A model generated the notes under the pieces. The model searched no databases. It was not told the DNA's origin and worked only from the letters and a program-made list of their open reading frames with translations. Below are positions 52,161-60,788 of a stretch of 64,000 nucleotides of DNA, piece by piece; positions within the stretch are counted from its first letter, which is position 1; each line of letters opens with the position of its first letter. The stretch lies in NCBI GenBank assembly GCA_913060515.1, contig CAJXRZ010000012.1, forward strand, positions 1 to 64,000. The letters are read 5' to 3'. Both the position numbers and the translations under genes were made by a program. Origin of the DNA: an uncultured Pseudomonadota bacterium (GTDB lineage Bacteria; Myxococcota_A; UBA796; CAJQPC01).

Positions 52161-53861
52161 TCAGGCCAAAGGCCGCGGGGAAAAACGGAATGCGGATGCA
52201 GGAATGGGGGCGCCGTAGCTACGCAACTGCTGTGCGCGTGTGATGACGGCTGCACCCTCCATGAGATTTCTAGCGATCTGAACGGCTTGCCGTGCTTGAG
52301 GCTTCTCCAGGAAGCTCCCTTGCACCCAGTCGTTGAAGGAACCCATCGCTGGGCCACACCAGATCTGGAAGTCCAAACGTCGGCCAGCTTGGCCAGAGAT
52401 TGCCCAGCGGCTGCTCTGCCCCAGGTACCACCGGAAACACAGGGCCATCTTGTGTTTTGGGTCTCGGGCGGCGCGGACCAACTCTTTGGGATCGCGCTTT
52501 GCAAAGAAGGATTCGCAGTCTGCCCAGACCTCGTCCAGGCTCTTCTGCAGCACACTCTTTTCAAGGCGCTGGCGCTCGTCTGTGGGGATGTCTTCGATGG
52601 AAGAATGGGCCAGGTAGAGCTCGTGAAGTTTCTTGGCTCGAACACCAAACATGGTGCCCCGGCGCAAGACCTGGACCTCTACGCCGAGCTCGAACATGTC
52701 GGCGGCGGGTGCCATCACCACGTCCGCCATGCCGGCTTCGGCGAGCAGAACTCGGCCTTCTTCGGAGAGTCCCGACTCGACAGCGCCCTGGTTGACGCTC
52801 CCCGTCAGGACGTAGGCGGCGCCGAGGGCAAAGGCTCCTGCAACCGCACCCGGGGTACCCAGTCCACCGGCCGCGCCAACACGAATGGGCCGGGTGTAGC
52901 CCTGCTTGGCTGCGATTCGGTCGCGCAGGCCCAAGATGATGGGGAAGAGCGCGCTCAGAGAGCGGTTGTCGGTGTGGCCGCCGGAGTCGGCCTCGACGGT
53001 GTAGTCCTCGGCGACGGGAACGCGAAGGGCCAGTCTGGCCTCGTCGGCGGTGATGCGTCCCTTGGCCTGCAACGCGTCCAACATCGCCTTGGGCGCGGGG
53101 GACAAGAAGTGCTGCGCAACCTCTGGCCTCGAAATCTTCGCAAACACAAAGTTCTTCCGATGAACCTGGCCGCTGGCGTCCTCGCTCAGCCCGGTGACGG
53201 CGTACTGCACAATCATCGGCGTCAGGGCCATGTAGGCCGCTGCGCTGACCCGACGAACGCCTTCGCGCAGGTACAGGTCCGCGATGGCCTGCTCCAAGTC
53301 GGGCTCGTTGGGGCTGTGGATGAGGTTGGAGCCCCATGGGAGCCGCTCTCCCAGCGCACCATTGAGCTCGGCGATGGCGGCCTGAACCCGCTCAAAGGGC
53401 AAGCCCGCAGCGCCGAAGAAGCCCATAAAGCCCGCCTCAGCCATGGCGCGCACCAAGCGGGTGGTGGCGATGCCGTTGGCCATTGCGCCGCTGACATAGG
53501 GGTAGCGGGTGCCGTGGACTTCGCAGAAAGAGCGGTCACCGAGCCACTCGGGGTAGAGCGCGGGCAGCGTCGCCAGCACGGGCCAGCCACCAGCCGGGGA
53601 GAACTGTCCCCCGAATCCACAGCCGACCGCCCCGTTTGCCGCCTGAACGACGAACACGGGCTCCCGGATGCGGTGGACGGCACCGGCGAGCTCTTCTTGG
53701 CTCAGGGCAGGGTCTTGGTCTTGCGGCGACCAATTTCCGAGATGGGACAAGGACACAGACTCTCCAACGAAGGCGCAGCTCAGCCGCTGAACAGCGCTGT
53801 TGCTAAGAGATTCAAGTACCTGTCGCTGACACGTGCTCGTCGCCGGGTGCTCAGAGCCCAT
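52161..53861 (-). CDS. pfaD: Pfa1/PfaD PUFA synthase enoyl reductase
   Basis: The 566-residue protein is a trans-acting enoyl reductase of the flavin-dependent TIM-barrel (2-nitropropane dioxygenase-like) type. Key stretches are VFVVQAANGAVGCGFGG, the FMN-binding IRVGAAGGLGTPGAVAG and AAYVLTGSVNQGAVESGLSEE. It reduces the double bonds not retained in the polyene. The annotated ATG at 53861 has no ribosome-binding site; a TTG/GTG about 30-50 codons downstream, near GGAGAG, might be the true start. It lies just upstream of pfa2 in one transcription unit. Confidence 0.94.
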   Translation of the reverse strand: MGSEHPATSTCQRQVLESLSNSAVQRLSCAFVGESVSLSHLGNWSPQDQDPALSQEELAGAVHRIREPVFVVQAANGAVGCGFGGQFSPAGGWPVLATLPALYPEWLGDRSFCEVHGTRYPYVSGAMANGIATTRLVRAMAEAGFMGFFGAAGLPFERVQAAIAELNGALGERLPWGSNLIHSPNEPDLEQAIADLYLREGVRRVSAAAYMALTPMIVQYAVTGLSEDASGQVHRKNFVFAKISRPEVAQHFLSPAPKAMLDALQAKGRITADEARLALRVPVAEDYTVEADSGGHTDNRSLSALFPIILGLRDRIAAKQGYTRPIRVGAAGGLGTPGAVAGAFALGAAYVLTGSVNQGAVESGLSEEGRVLLAEAGMADVVMAPAADMFELGVEVQVLRRGTMFGVRAKKLHELYLAHSSIEDIPTDERQRLEKSVLQKSLDEVWADCESFFAKRDPKELVRAARDPKHKMALCFRWYLGQSSRWAISGQAGRRLDFQIWCGPAMGSFNDWVQGSFLEKPQARQAVQIARNLMEGAAVITRAQQLRSYGAPIPASAFRFSPRPLA

Positions 53862-53957
53862 GAAAATCGGGGGCTTGCAGGGGAAAAAAACCCAAAAGTT
53901 TGTTTTCTGACCCGCGGGTCACCCGTGAACGTGCTTCAACCGGCCCCCAAGGCGCAG
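53862..53957. promoter_or_regulatory. Intergenic region between oleD and pfa1
   Basis: This 96-bp gap is the largest break in the ole-pfa run. It contains the palindrome at 53908-53921 and T-rich tracts on the minus strand around 53882-53888. I found no clear -35/-10 pair or canonical terminator, so it may be an internal regulatory site or a weak internal promoter. Confidence 0.5.
53908..53921. promoter_or_regulatory. 14-bp palindrome TGACCCGCGGGTCA
   Basis: TGACCCGCGGGTCA is a perfect 14-bp palindrome in the oleD-pfa1 gap, about 47 bp upstream of the pfa1 start. It resembles TetR-family half-sites of the TGACC...GGTCA type known from fatty-acid regulators. The regulator is unknown. Confidence 0.5.
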
Positions 53958-54965
53958 TCAGCTCAACTGGCCCTGGGTCACTTTCAGAGCCTTGACCATG
54001 CGCTGAAAGCCCTCCTCCCCGGTGACCAGCGGCTGGTACCCAAAGTCCTGCTTGGCCGCGCTCAAGTCGAACCAATGGCTGGTGCTGATCTGAGAGACCG
54101 CGAAGCGGGTAATCGGCGGCTCTCCGTCCAGGTTGAAGCCGCGCCAGACCGCCTCCGCGACGCCCGAGAGAGGCATGGCCAGCCACTTGGGAACCCGACC
54201 CTTGATCTTGCCCTCGCCCAGCTCCGTGAACACCCGGTTCAACCACCCCCAAACCGAGACGGGGTCCCCATCGGTGATGAAGTAGGCCTTTCCAGCATTG
54301 CTGCTGCCGGGCGCCAGGGCCTCTGCGGCCTGCAGATGGGCAACCGCGGCATTGTCCACGTAGGTCAGCGCGACCTGGTTCTCCCCGTCCCCCAAGACCT
54401 TGAGCCGGCCGGCCCGGTGGCGGTCCAGGAGCCGAGGAATCAAGTGTGGGTCCCCAGGTCCATAGATGAGGTGGGGACGCAGGGCGGTGGTCGCCAAAGT
54501 GGCGGAGTTGGCGGCCAGGACCAAGCGCTCGGCGATGGCCTTGGTCTCGGAGTAGAAGAAGTCGTGCTTGTCCGGATAGCTGCAGTCCGCCTCGCTCACG
54601 CCCTTCTCATCGGTGCCGTGGAAGGTCACGCTGGGAGAGGAGGTGTAGACGAAGCGCTCTACACCAGCAGCCTTGGCCGCCTCGAGCAAGCGCTCGGTCG
54701 CGGTCACGTTCGCAGCAAGGTAGCGCGCCCGAGGTCCCCACATGCCTGCCAGCGCCGCGACATGGAAGACCACGTCAACGCCCTCCAAGGCCGGGGCCAG
54801 CCCATCCCCGATGCTCAAGTCACACACCACACCTTCGGCCCCCAAAGCCTCCATGTGGGGGTAGCGGTTTCGGCCCAAGACACGCACCGCGTGGCCCGCC
54901 TCCAAGAGCTGCTTGGCGATGACGCCGCCTAGGAATCCGCCCCCACCGGTCACCAAGACTCTCAT
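53958..54965 (-). CDS. oleD: OleD: NADPH-dependent 2-alkyl-3-oxoacid reductase
   Basis: The ATG at 54965 gives MRVLVTGGGGFLGGVIAKQL, an extended SDR Rossmann motif. The active-site YSETKAIAE (YxxxK) and FVYTSSPSVTFHG serine region are visible. The 335-residue length fits OleD. It reduces the beta-keto acid made by OleA to a beta-hydroxy acid, which OleC then turns into a beta-lactone. It begins eight bases after the oleC stop. The longer frame to 55103 has no advantage. Confidence 0.94.
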   Translation of the reverse strand: MRVLVTGGGGFLGGVIAKQLLEAGHAVRVLGRNRYPHMEALGAEGVVCDLSIGDGLAPALEGVDVVFHVAALAGMWGPRARYLAANVTATERLLEAAKAAGVERFVYTSSPSVTFHGTDEKGVSEADCSYPDKHDFFYSETKAIAERLVLAANSATLATTALRPHLIYGPGDPHLIPRLLDRHRAGRLKVLGDGENQVALTYVDNAAVAHLQAAEALAPGSSNAGKAYFITDGDPVSVWGWLNRVFTELGEGKIKGRVPKWLAMPLSGVAEAVWRGFNLDGEPPITRFAVSQISTSHWFDLSAAKQDFGYQPLVTGEEGFQRMVKALKVTQGQLS

Positions 54966-54973
54966 CACATCTC

Positions 54974-56596
54974 CTAGGACAGCACTGCTGTGGGCTTCTG
55001 GTTCGCCGCCCACGTACCCAGCTCGGGTCGGTGGATCTTGGCGTTGTGACGCCGGTCTACGGGAAATGCCCCGTGGAAGTACAGCGCCGAGATGACGGAG
55101 CAAACCGCTCGCCTGCTGCCAAGCGCCAGGATCTCTTGCCCAAGGGCCTCTCCACTGGAGTGGCCAGGCTTGAGCTCCACCACCAACACCGCCTTGCTGT
55201 CCACCGAGACCACCGCGCTGCGCCGTACCGCCGGGTGCTCGTTGTAGACGCCCTCCAGCGGGACAGGGAACACGTCCCCTTTCGCAGTCTGAACCCGGTG
55301 CGACTTGCGTCCACAGAACCAGAGGCGCCCCTCGGCGTCCAGGTAGCCCACGTCTCCCATACGGTGCCAGAAACCCTCTCCGTCGGGAATCTTGGCCGCG
55401 CGGTTGGCCTCGGGCCGCTCGAAGTAGCCCTTGCTGGCTTGAGGCCCTTGAACGCAGATCTCACCGACCTCGCCGACAGGAAGCGGGCTCTGAGGGTCCC
55501 ACTGCAGAATAGGCTCATCGGTGATGGGAAGGATTTCAACGCGAATGGATGCATCTACCCGACCAACACAGGTCCCCTCCCCCGCCGCCGAACGCGCCCC
55601 CGTGTCGTTGAGGATCTCGCTGCTGGCGATGGTGGCCACAGGCAGGGACTCGGTCGCGCCATAGGGCGTGTGGATCTCCGCACCCTCGGCCAGGATCTCG
55701 CGAAAGCTCAGGTGCAAGGTTCGCGGGATGGGGGCCCCAAAGGTGAGCACCCGCTTTAGGCTCTCCAGGCGTTGCCCCTTGGCCGGGAGCTCCACGGCCA
55801 TCTTCGCCAAGACAGCGGGGCTGGCGACGAGCTGGTCGGCCTTGAAGCGGTCCAAGGCAGCTTGAATCTTTGCGGGAGAGGCTGTGGCGGGCTTGGCGAA
55901 GTCCATGTCCGGCAGCACACAGGTCGAGCCCATGGCCATGCTGAACATGGCGAAGGGCAAGAAACAAGAGACCTCAACCTGACCCGGCTCGATGCCGTAC
56001 ATGGCCGCGATTCGGTCTGCCTGAGTCGAGAACATGCCGTGGGTATAGCGCACCCCCTTGGCTGGGCCAGTAGAACCGCTGGTGAACAGGATGGCCGCAA
56101 GGGAATCGGGTCCGGAATCGTGGTTCTCGACCTCTACGCCGGGCTTGAGGCAGGCACTGTACTGATGCCCGCCCCAGAACCAAGTCCAACCATTGACCGT
56201 GACCCGCTCCTGCACCGAAGAGAATGCGGCGCCCTTGATCTTGGAGAGCAACATGCCCTTGGGAATGGCGATGAGCGCCTGAGGCTGCACCTGAGCGACA
56301 CAGCTCAGGAAGCCCTCCATGCCCATGCCGGGATCGATCAGGACAGGGACGCAGCCAAGCTTCCAGAGCGCCAAGCTGAGCTCGAAGAACTCAAACCCTG
56401 CCGGCACGAGCATCATGACGCGCTGACCGGGCTTGAGCCCGACTTGGTCTCGTAGACCTGCGGCAGCCGCCATCACGCGCTCATGCACCTGGGCGTAGCT
56501 GCGCTCAGACCACCCGCCGCCCTCCGGCAGAATCAGCGCTGGCTGTTGGGGGTCCCGGGCGACGTGCGCCTCAAATCGGGCGACAAAGTTGCTCAT
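54974..56596 (-). CDS. oleC: OleC: beta-lactone synthetase (AMP-forming ligase family)
   Basis: The 540-residue protein is an ANL-superfamily enzyme. Its P-loop is ILFTSGSTGPAKGVRYTHG, an aromatic/ATP motif is HTPYGATESLP, and the hinge region is MGDVGYLDAEGRLWFCGRKSH. OleC uses ATP to convert the syn beta-hydroxy acid to a cis beta-lactone. It lies six bases after the oleB stop, and oleD follows, so the ABCD order is conserved. Confidence 0.94.
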   Translation of the reverse strand: MSNFVARFEAHVARDPQQPALILPEGGGWSERSYAQVHERVMAAAAGLRDQVGLKPGQRVMMLVPAGFEFFELSLALWKLGCVPVLIDPGMGMEGFLSCVAQVQPQALIAIPKGMLLSKIKGAAFSSVQERVTVNGWTWFWGGHQYSACLKPGVEVENHDSGPDSLAAILFTSGSTGPAKGVRYTHGMFSTQADRIAAMYGIEPGQVEVSCFLPFAMFSMAMGSTCVLPDMDFAKPATASPAKIQAALDRFKADQLVASPAVLAKMAVELPAKGQRLESLKRVLTFGAPIPRTLHLSFREILAEGAEIHTPYGATESLPVATIASSEILNDTGARSAAGEGTCVGRVDASIRVEILPITDEPILQWDPQSPLPVGEVGEICVQGPQASKGYFERPEANRAAKIPDGEGFWHRMGDVGYLDAEGRLWFCGRKSHRVQTAKGDVFPVPLEGVYNEHPAVRRSAVVSVDSKAVLVVELKPGHSSGEALGQEILALGSRRAVCSVISALYFHGAFPVDRRHNAKIHRPELGTWAANQKPTAVLS

Positions 56597-56602
56597 GGAA
56601 CC

Positions 56603-57487
56603 TCAGAGAGCGGACGCGATGAATCGCTCCATTCGGGCAAGGAGGCGCTCTGGCACATCCTCAATCAAGTAGTGGCTGGCGTCTTCCCAAGCCTCGACCT
56701 CGGCCTTGGGGAAGCGGCGCTGCCACTCCTTTCGAAACTCTGGTGTGAAACACCAGTCCTGCTCTCCCCAACAGATCAGCATGGGCAGCTCGGAGAGCTT
56801 GGCCAGACCGTCCTCTACGCCAACAAGGGTGTCGTAGCTGGGGTGCTGAGGCTTGAGCGGGATGTCTTCCACAAAGCGCAGGGTCGCGATGCGGTTCTGC
56901 CAGTTGTCGTAGGGCGCGAGCAAGCCGGCCTTTACGGCTGGAGCCAGCGGGCGAACCGTCGTGCGCCAGCTCGCCGCCCATGCGAACCCATTGAAGCCGC
57001 GTACGGCCAAGGGACCAAAACCCGGAATCCGGCAGCTCGCGATGGAGGGCGGAATCTGCTTTGAGCGGAAGGCCGCAGTGTTGGTCACGACCAAGCGCTC
57101 AAAACGCTCTGAGAGCCGTCCAGCAACGCCCATACCGATGGCGCCGCCCCAGTCATGCACCACCAAGGTGACGCGCTGCAGGTCCAAGTGCGTGACCAGC
57201 TTCTCCAAGTTGGAGATGTGCTGCTCCAGCAGGTAGTCCCAGTCCTGAGGCTTGTCGCTCAACCCGCAGCCAATGTGGTCCGGAATGACGACTCGGAAGT
57301 CCCCAGCAAAGCGCTCGATCAGCGCACGCCAGTAGAAGGACCACGTTGGGTTGCCATGTACGGCCAGCATCACTGGCGCGTCCTTGGGCCCCTCGTCCAA
57401 GTAGTGGAGAGCACCGCCGTCGACCTGAAGGGTGTTGCCCTTCCAGGGGTAGAGCGCCTGAACTTGGGAAGGAAGGGGGCTCACCAC
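56603..57487 (-). CDS. oleB: OleB: beta-lactone decarboxylase (alpha/beta hydrolase)
   Basis: The 294-residue protein has the haloalkane-dehalogenase-like fold. The oxyanion asparagine is in VHGNPTWSF, and the nucleophile Asp112 is in VVHDWGGAIGMG. The late histidine is in EDASHYLIEDVPE. OleB removes CO2 from the beta-lactone to give the internal olefin. GTG codons at 57487 and 57484 are both possible starts and overlap the oleA stop by 4-7 bp. Confidence 0.94.
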   Translation of the reverse strand: MVSPLPSQVQALYPWKGNTLQVDGGALHYLDEGPKDAPVMLAVHGNPTWSFYWRALIERFAGDFRVVIPDHIGCGLSDKPQDWDYLLEQHISNLEKLVTHLDLQRVTLVVHDWGGAIGMGVAGRLSERFERLVVTNTAAFRSKQIPPSIASCRIPGFGPLAVRGFNGFAWAASWRTTVRPLAPAVKAGLLAPYDNWQNRIATLRFVEDIPLKPQHPSYDTLVGVEDGLAKLSELPMLICWGEQDWCFTPEFRKEWQRRFPKAEVEAWEDASHYLIEDVPERLLARMERFIASAL

Positions 57488-58497
57488 TCCACACTCATCA
57501 TCGCCACGTTCAGCCCGCTTCCAATGCCCATCATCGCCACGGTATCCCCGCGCGAGGCCAAGCCTTGATCCAGTGTTTTGGCCAGCGCGAGCGGAACTGC
57601 CGCGGCGCCGACGTTGCCAATCTCAGGGTAGATGGCCAGGGCACGCTCACGAGGGAGTTGCAGTGCCTTGATCACAGCCTCATGGTTGGCGCGACCAACC
57701 TGATGGAGTGCATAGCGGCTGATCCTGTCAGCCTGCAGTCCACGGTCCGAACGGAAGTCGTCAAAGGTGCGCTTGGCCAGACGAACCCCTTCGGCCAGCA
57801 AACGCGTGGGGTCCGTGGTCATGCCCTGAAGACCGCCGTAGCAAAGGTCACGGTGCTGACTGGCCGCCCGCTGCACACCACCCAAGAAGCGGTGCTGCGC
57901 CGTACTCAGGTCCCGGTGTACCAAGACCATAGCGACAGCGGCGGAGCCCAGGGTCAGAGTCGCCAGGTTGTCCTTGTAGGTCGACATGTCGGCGTTGGGC
58001 TGAGACAAGCGGGCCAAGGTGTTCTCAGTCACCTCGCGGCTGCTCTCGCCCGCGACCACGATTCCTACCCGGGCCTGTCCGAGCTCAATCATGTTGGCGA
58101 CTACGCCCATACCGGACATGAAGCCCAAGCAAGCGTTGCCCACGTCGAAGTTCAGACAGCTGTCTCGCAGCCCCAGGCGACCGTGCACGTGACAGGCGAC
58201 ACTTGGCTCAAGCTGCGACTTGTAGACCGAGGTGCTGACCAAGACATCAACCTGGGAGCGCGCGATGCCCGCCAGGTCCAAGGCTTCCTGGGCCGCGTTG
58301 GCCGCCGCGGTCGCTGGGTCCTCTCCGGATGCCCAAACGCGACGCGCTTTGACGCCGGTGACCGTCTCTAGCCAGCCGGGACGAATGCCCATGCGACTGT
58401 AGAGCCCTGACAAGGCCCCCTCGATGGCGCTCGTCTGCAGCGACTGCGAGGGCAGCTCGTAGCGCAAGGCTTCAATGCAGACGTTTTCATAGCGCAT
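57481..58497 (-). CDS. oleA: OleA: head-to-head acyl condensing thiolase
   Basis: I use the ATG at 58497 (MRYENVCIEALRYELPS); the longer frame to 58626 overlaps the divergent folE2 gene. The 338-residue thiolase-fold enzyme has its catalytic Cys123 in NFDVGNACLGFMSG, a Glu97 in KSQLEPSVAC, and His in YALHQVGRANHE with Asn in EIGNVGAAAVP. OleA condenses two acyl-CoA chains to a 2-alkyl-3-ketoacid. It is first in the ole-pfa operon, with its promoter presumably in 58498-58619. Confidence 0.95.
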   Translation of the reverse strand: MRYENVCIEALRYELPSQSLQTSAIEGALSGLYSRMGIRPGWLETVTGVKARRVWASGEDPATAAANAAQEALDLAGIARSQVDVLVSTSVYKSQLEPSVACHVHGRLGLRDSCLNFDVGNACLGFMSGMGVVANMIELGQARVGIVVAGESSREVTENTLARLSQPNADMSTYKDNLATLTLGSAAVAMVLVHRDLSTAQHRFLGGVQRAASQHRDLCYGGLQGMTTDPTRLLAEGVRLAKRTFDDFRSDRGLQADRISRYALHQVGRANHEAVIKALQLPRERALAIYPEIGNVGAAAVPLALAKTLDQGLASRGDTVAMMGIGSGLNVAMMSVEW

Positions 58498-58619
58498 GAA
58501 GCTCTCTATCCCCCGAGTGCCTTGCAGACAAGAGGCCTGACCTCGGGCATGGCGACAGGCCGGCAACACGAACTTGCGCCAACTGGCAACAAGCTTATGC
58601 AGGAGTCCTTGGAGCGCCC
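58498..58619. promoter_or_regulatory. Divergent promoter region between oleA and folE2
   Basis: This 122-bp gap must hold the start signals of the ole-pfa operon (minus) and the folE2-HTH gene (plus). A GCCA-N2-TGGC palindrome lies at about 58578-58587, and GGAG lies just before the folE2 ATG. No convincing -35/-10 pair could be fixed by eye. Confidence 0.5.
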
Positions 58620-59753
58620 ATGACACGCATCAGACAGAACCTTCCTGATCACGCCTCGGACCTGGATACCCGCGAGCTCGCCATCTCCCAAGTTGGGATT
58701 CGTGATCTCCGCTACCCGATCACTGTTTGGGACAAGGCCCGCCAATCTCAGCCGACCGTTGCAGATCTGGCCCTCTCGGTGCATTTGCCCGCAGACAAGA
58801 AGGGCACCCACATGAGCCGCTTCATTGAGATCTTGGAGGGACATCGGGGCGAGATCAGCCTGCACACCATCCCCGAGATCCTCCGCGAGATTCAGCGGCG
58901 ACTGGAGAGCGATGCGGCATTCTTCGAGGCCCACTTCCCCTACTTCCTGGAGCGCACGGCTCCCGTTTCTGGAGCGCGCTCCCTCATGGAGTACGCCTGC
59001 GGCTTTCGCGCCGCCCTGAAGGGGGAGGATCTGCGCTTCGAGCTGATGGTCGACGTCGCCGTCACCACTCTGTGCCCTTGCTCCAAGGCTGTCTCGGAGT
59101 ACGGCGCACACAACCAGCGGGGTCACGTGCGCGCTCGAATCACTCTGGGTGACATGGTCTGGATTGAAGACGTCGTCGACGCCATCGAGGCCTGCGCCAG
59201 CTCGCCTCTCTATGCCCTCCTCAAACGTGAAGACGAGAAGTGGGTCACGGAGAAGGCCTACGAGAATCCGCGCTTCGTCGAGGACCTGGCGCGGGATGTC
59301 ACCATCGCCTTGCGCGCCCTACAAGGTGTAGAGGCGGTGCACCTTGAGGTTGAAAACCTTGAGTCGATACACAACCACTCCGCCTGGGCGGTGATCGACC
59401 CATGCGAAGTGGGCAGCCAACGCTGCACCAAGATCCAGCGCCCTCCGGATGCCGAACCCTTCGGGACTTGGCTGAGAAAAATGCGTGAAGCGCGCCACGA
59501 GTCCCAGCGTGGACTGGCCAATGCACTGGAAATCTCACCCTCCGTCTTGTCCCGAATCGAGACAAACCTGCGTCCAGCCCAAGACGACCTCCTGCACCGC
59601 TTGGCCAAACACTGGGCGATCGATCACTTGCAGATCGCTCTCCGAGCACGTGCTTTGCCGCCGCACTGCCTAGACCGCATTCAGGCCGACCCTGAGGGCT
59701 TTCTCGCATGGGTCAATGCCCAATCACCCGAAAGCCTGACAGCACAAACATAG
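58620..59753 (+). CDS. folE2: FolE2 GTP cyclohydrolase fused to XRE helix-turn-helix
   Basis: The ATG follows GGAG. Residues 1-275 are a type IB GTP cyclohydrolase (FolE2): QVGIRDLRYPI, SVHLPADKKGTHMSRFIEIL, a catalytic cysteine in VAVTTLCPCSKAVSEYGAHN, and ESIHNHSAWAVID near the normal end of the family. Residues about 290-345 are an XRE-type HTH (LRKMREARHESQRGLANALE, ISPSVLSRIETNLRPAQDD). The enzyme opens GTP for folate/pterin synthesis. The C-terminal DNA-binding domain is not usual for FolE2. The frame is continuous, so no frameshift explains the fusion. Confidence 0.92.
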   Translation: MTRIRQNLPDHASDLDTRELAISQVGIRDLRYPITVWDKARQSQPTVADLALSVHLPADKKGTHMSRFIEILEGHRGEISLHTIPEILREIQRRLESDAAFFEAHFPYFLERTAPVSGARSLMEYACGFRAALKGEDLRFELMVDVAVTTLCPCSKAVSEYGAHNQRGHVRARITLGDMVWIEDVVDAIEACASSPLYALLKREDEKWVTEKAYENPRFVEDLARDVTIALRALQGVEAVHLEVENLESIHNHSAWAVIDPCEVGSQRCTKIQRPPDAEPFGTWLRKMREARHESQRGLANALEISPSVLSRIETNLRPAQDDLLHRLAKHWAIDHLQIALRARALPPHCLDRIQADPEGFLAWVNAQSPESLTAQT

Positions 59754-59844
59754 GGAAAGAGACGAACATGGTTGACAGCCAACCCCCAGAGCCGCGAATG
59801 ATCGTTTCGGCAACCCATTTCAACGGCACACTCAGGAGGCACCC

Positions 59845-60486
59845 TTGAGCGGCAATTCCACGGCTCCGGTCCTACTTGTAGGCAAAGTGGTCGACACTGC
59901 CGATCCCGACAAGCTTGGCCGCGTCCAAGTGAGCGTCCATGGGTTCACCACGCAGACCAAGTACCCCTGGATCCGTATGGTTCAGCCCCATGCATCCAAG
60001 AAAAGCGGCTTTGTCTGGCTGCCCGAAGTCGACGACGAAGTCGTTGTACTGAAGGGAGGCACTGAGATGATGATCATGGGTTCGGTCTACAACGGCGTCA
60101 ACGTGCCGGAGAATGTGCCCGAAGCCACTGACAAGAACATGTACAAGCAGATTCGCACGCCGACCAACCACTTGCTCCAGTTCTACGACGACGAAGGCAA
60201 GGGATGGATCACCATCGTCAGCGGTGATGAAAAGAACTTCATCAAGATCGAAGAGGAAACCTCCACGATCACGATCGAGTCCGCTGAGACGCTGGTCGTC
60301 AAGACCAAGGTCGTGACGGTTGACTGCGAAGAAGCCACGGTGACCGCCAGCAAGTCGGCGACCATCGATACAGACACGGCCCTCGTGAAGGCCGGAACCG
60401 AGATCGTCGCTAAGGTCGGAGGCAACAAGATTGTCATCGACTCAGGAGGAGTCGTAATCAAGGGCTCCATGGTGAAGATCAACTAA
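59845..60486 (+). CDS. Phage-tail-like spike protein (gpV/VgrG-like)
   Basis: The TTG at 59845 is backed by a strong AGGAGG at 59834-59839. The 213-residue protein has an OB-fold of the gp5/gpV type (VLLVGKVVDTADPDKLGRVQ, YPWIRMVQPHASKKSGFVWL, VVLKGGTEMMIMGSVYNGVN). The C-terminal beta-helix is rich in repeated Thr/Val/Ser strands (TVDCEEATVTASKSATIDTD). It would form the central spike of a contractile injection machine. It is first in the cluster, followed by a 1-bp overlapping small gene. Confidence 0.88.
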   Translation: MSGNSTAPVLLVGKVVDTADPDKLGRVQVSVHGFTTQTKYPWIRMVQPHASKKSGFVWLPEVDDEVVVLKGGTEMMIMGSVYNGVNVPENVPEATDKNMYKQIRTPTNHLLQFYDDEGKGWITIVSGDEKNFIKIEEETSTITIESAETLVVKTKVVTVDCEEATVTASKSATIDTDTALVKAGTEIVAKVGGNKIVIDSGGVVIKGSMVKIN

Positions 60487-60755
60487 TGCTGAAAGCCAAG
60501 CTCCTATCTCACAGCTACTCCCTCTCGACCCGTATGGGTCGTGCAGCGCGTGCCGTGACGGAGCAGGCAGCTCGGCAGGATATTCTTTACGGCGACAACC
60601 ACGCCGTGAAGCACCCACTTATGGCGCTCAGGACCCAGATGGACATGGGACCCGCGCGCCACGCACTTAGCCAGATCGTCGTCAGCGGCGAGATGGTAGT
60701 ATTCCCACCCTTTGGAAGGCTCCCTGGGAGCCCTCAGAAACCCGAGAGCGCTTAG
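60486..60755 (+). CDS. Small protein of the tail cluster, unknown
   Basis: The 89-residue frame overlaps the spike stop by one base (TAATG), which supports translational coupling. The protein is neither clearly hydrophobic nor a known tail part (LSTRMGRAARAVTEQAARQD, LMALRTQMDMGPARHALSQI). I recognise no domain. It may be a chaperone or cap of the spike; this is inferred only from its place. Confidence 0.6.
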   Translation: MLKAKLLSHSYSLSTRMGRAARAVTEQAARQDILYGDNHAVKHPLMALRTQMDMGPARHALSQIVVSGEMVVFPPFGRLPGSPQKPESA

Positions 60756-60788
60756 CTTTCTCACCCTCAACCTGAAACGGAGCACTGA

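Noticed and set aside
53908-53921. The palindrome as an intrinsic terminator of the ole genes
   Set aside because: Its hairpin would have a four-base loop and the T-run lies over 15 bases away, so an operator is more likely. I keep a terminator as a minor option.
59769-59849. A 26-residue frame and TTGACA box before the spike gene
   Set aside because: The frame ends inside the spike start and has no homology. The TTGACA at 59772-59777 has no good -10 partner, so I do not claim a promoter.
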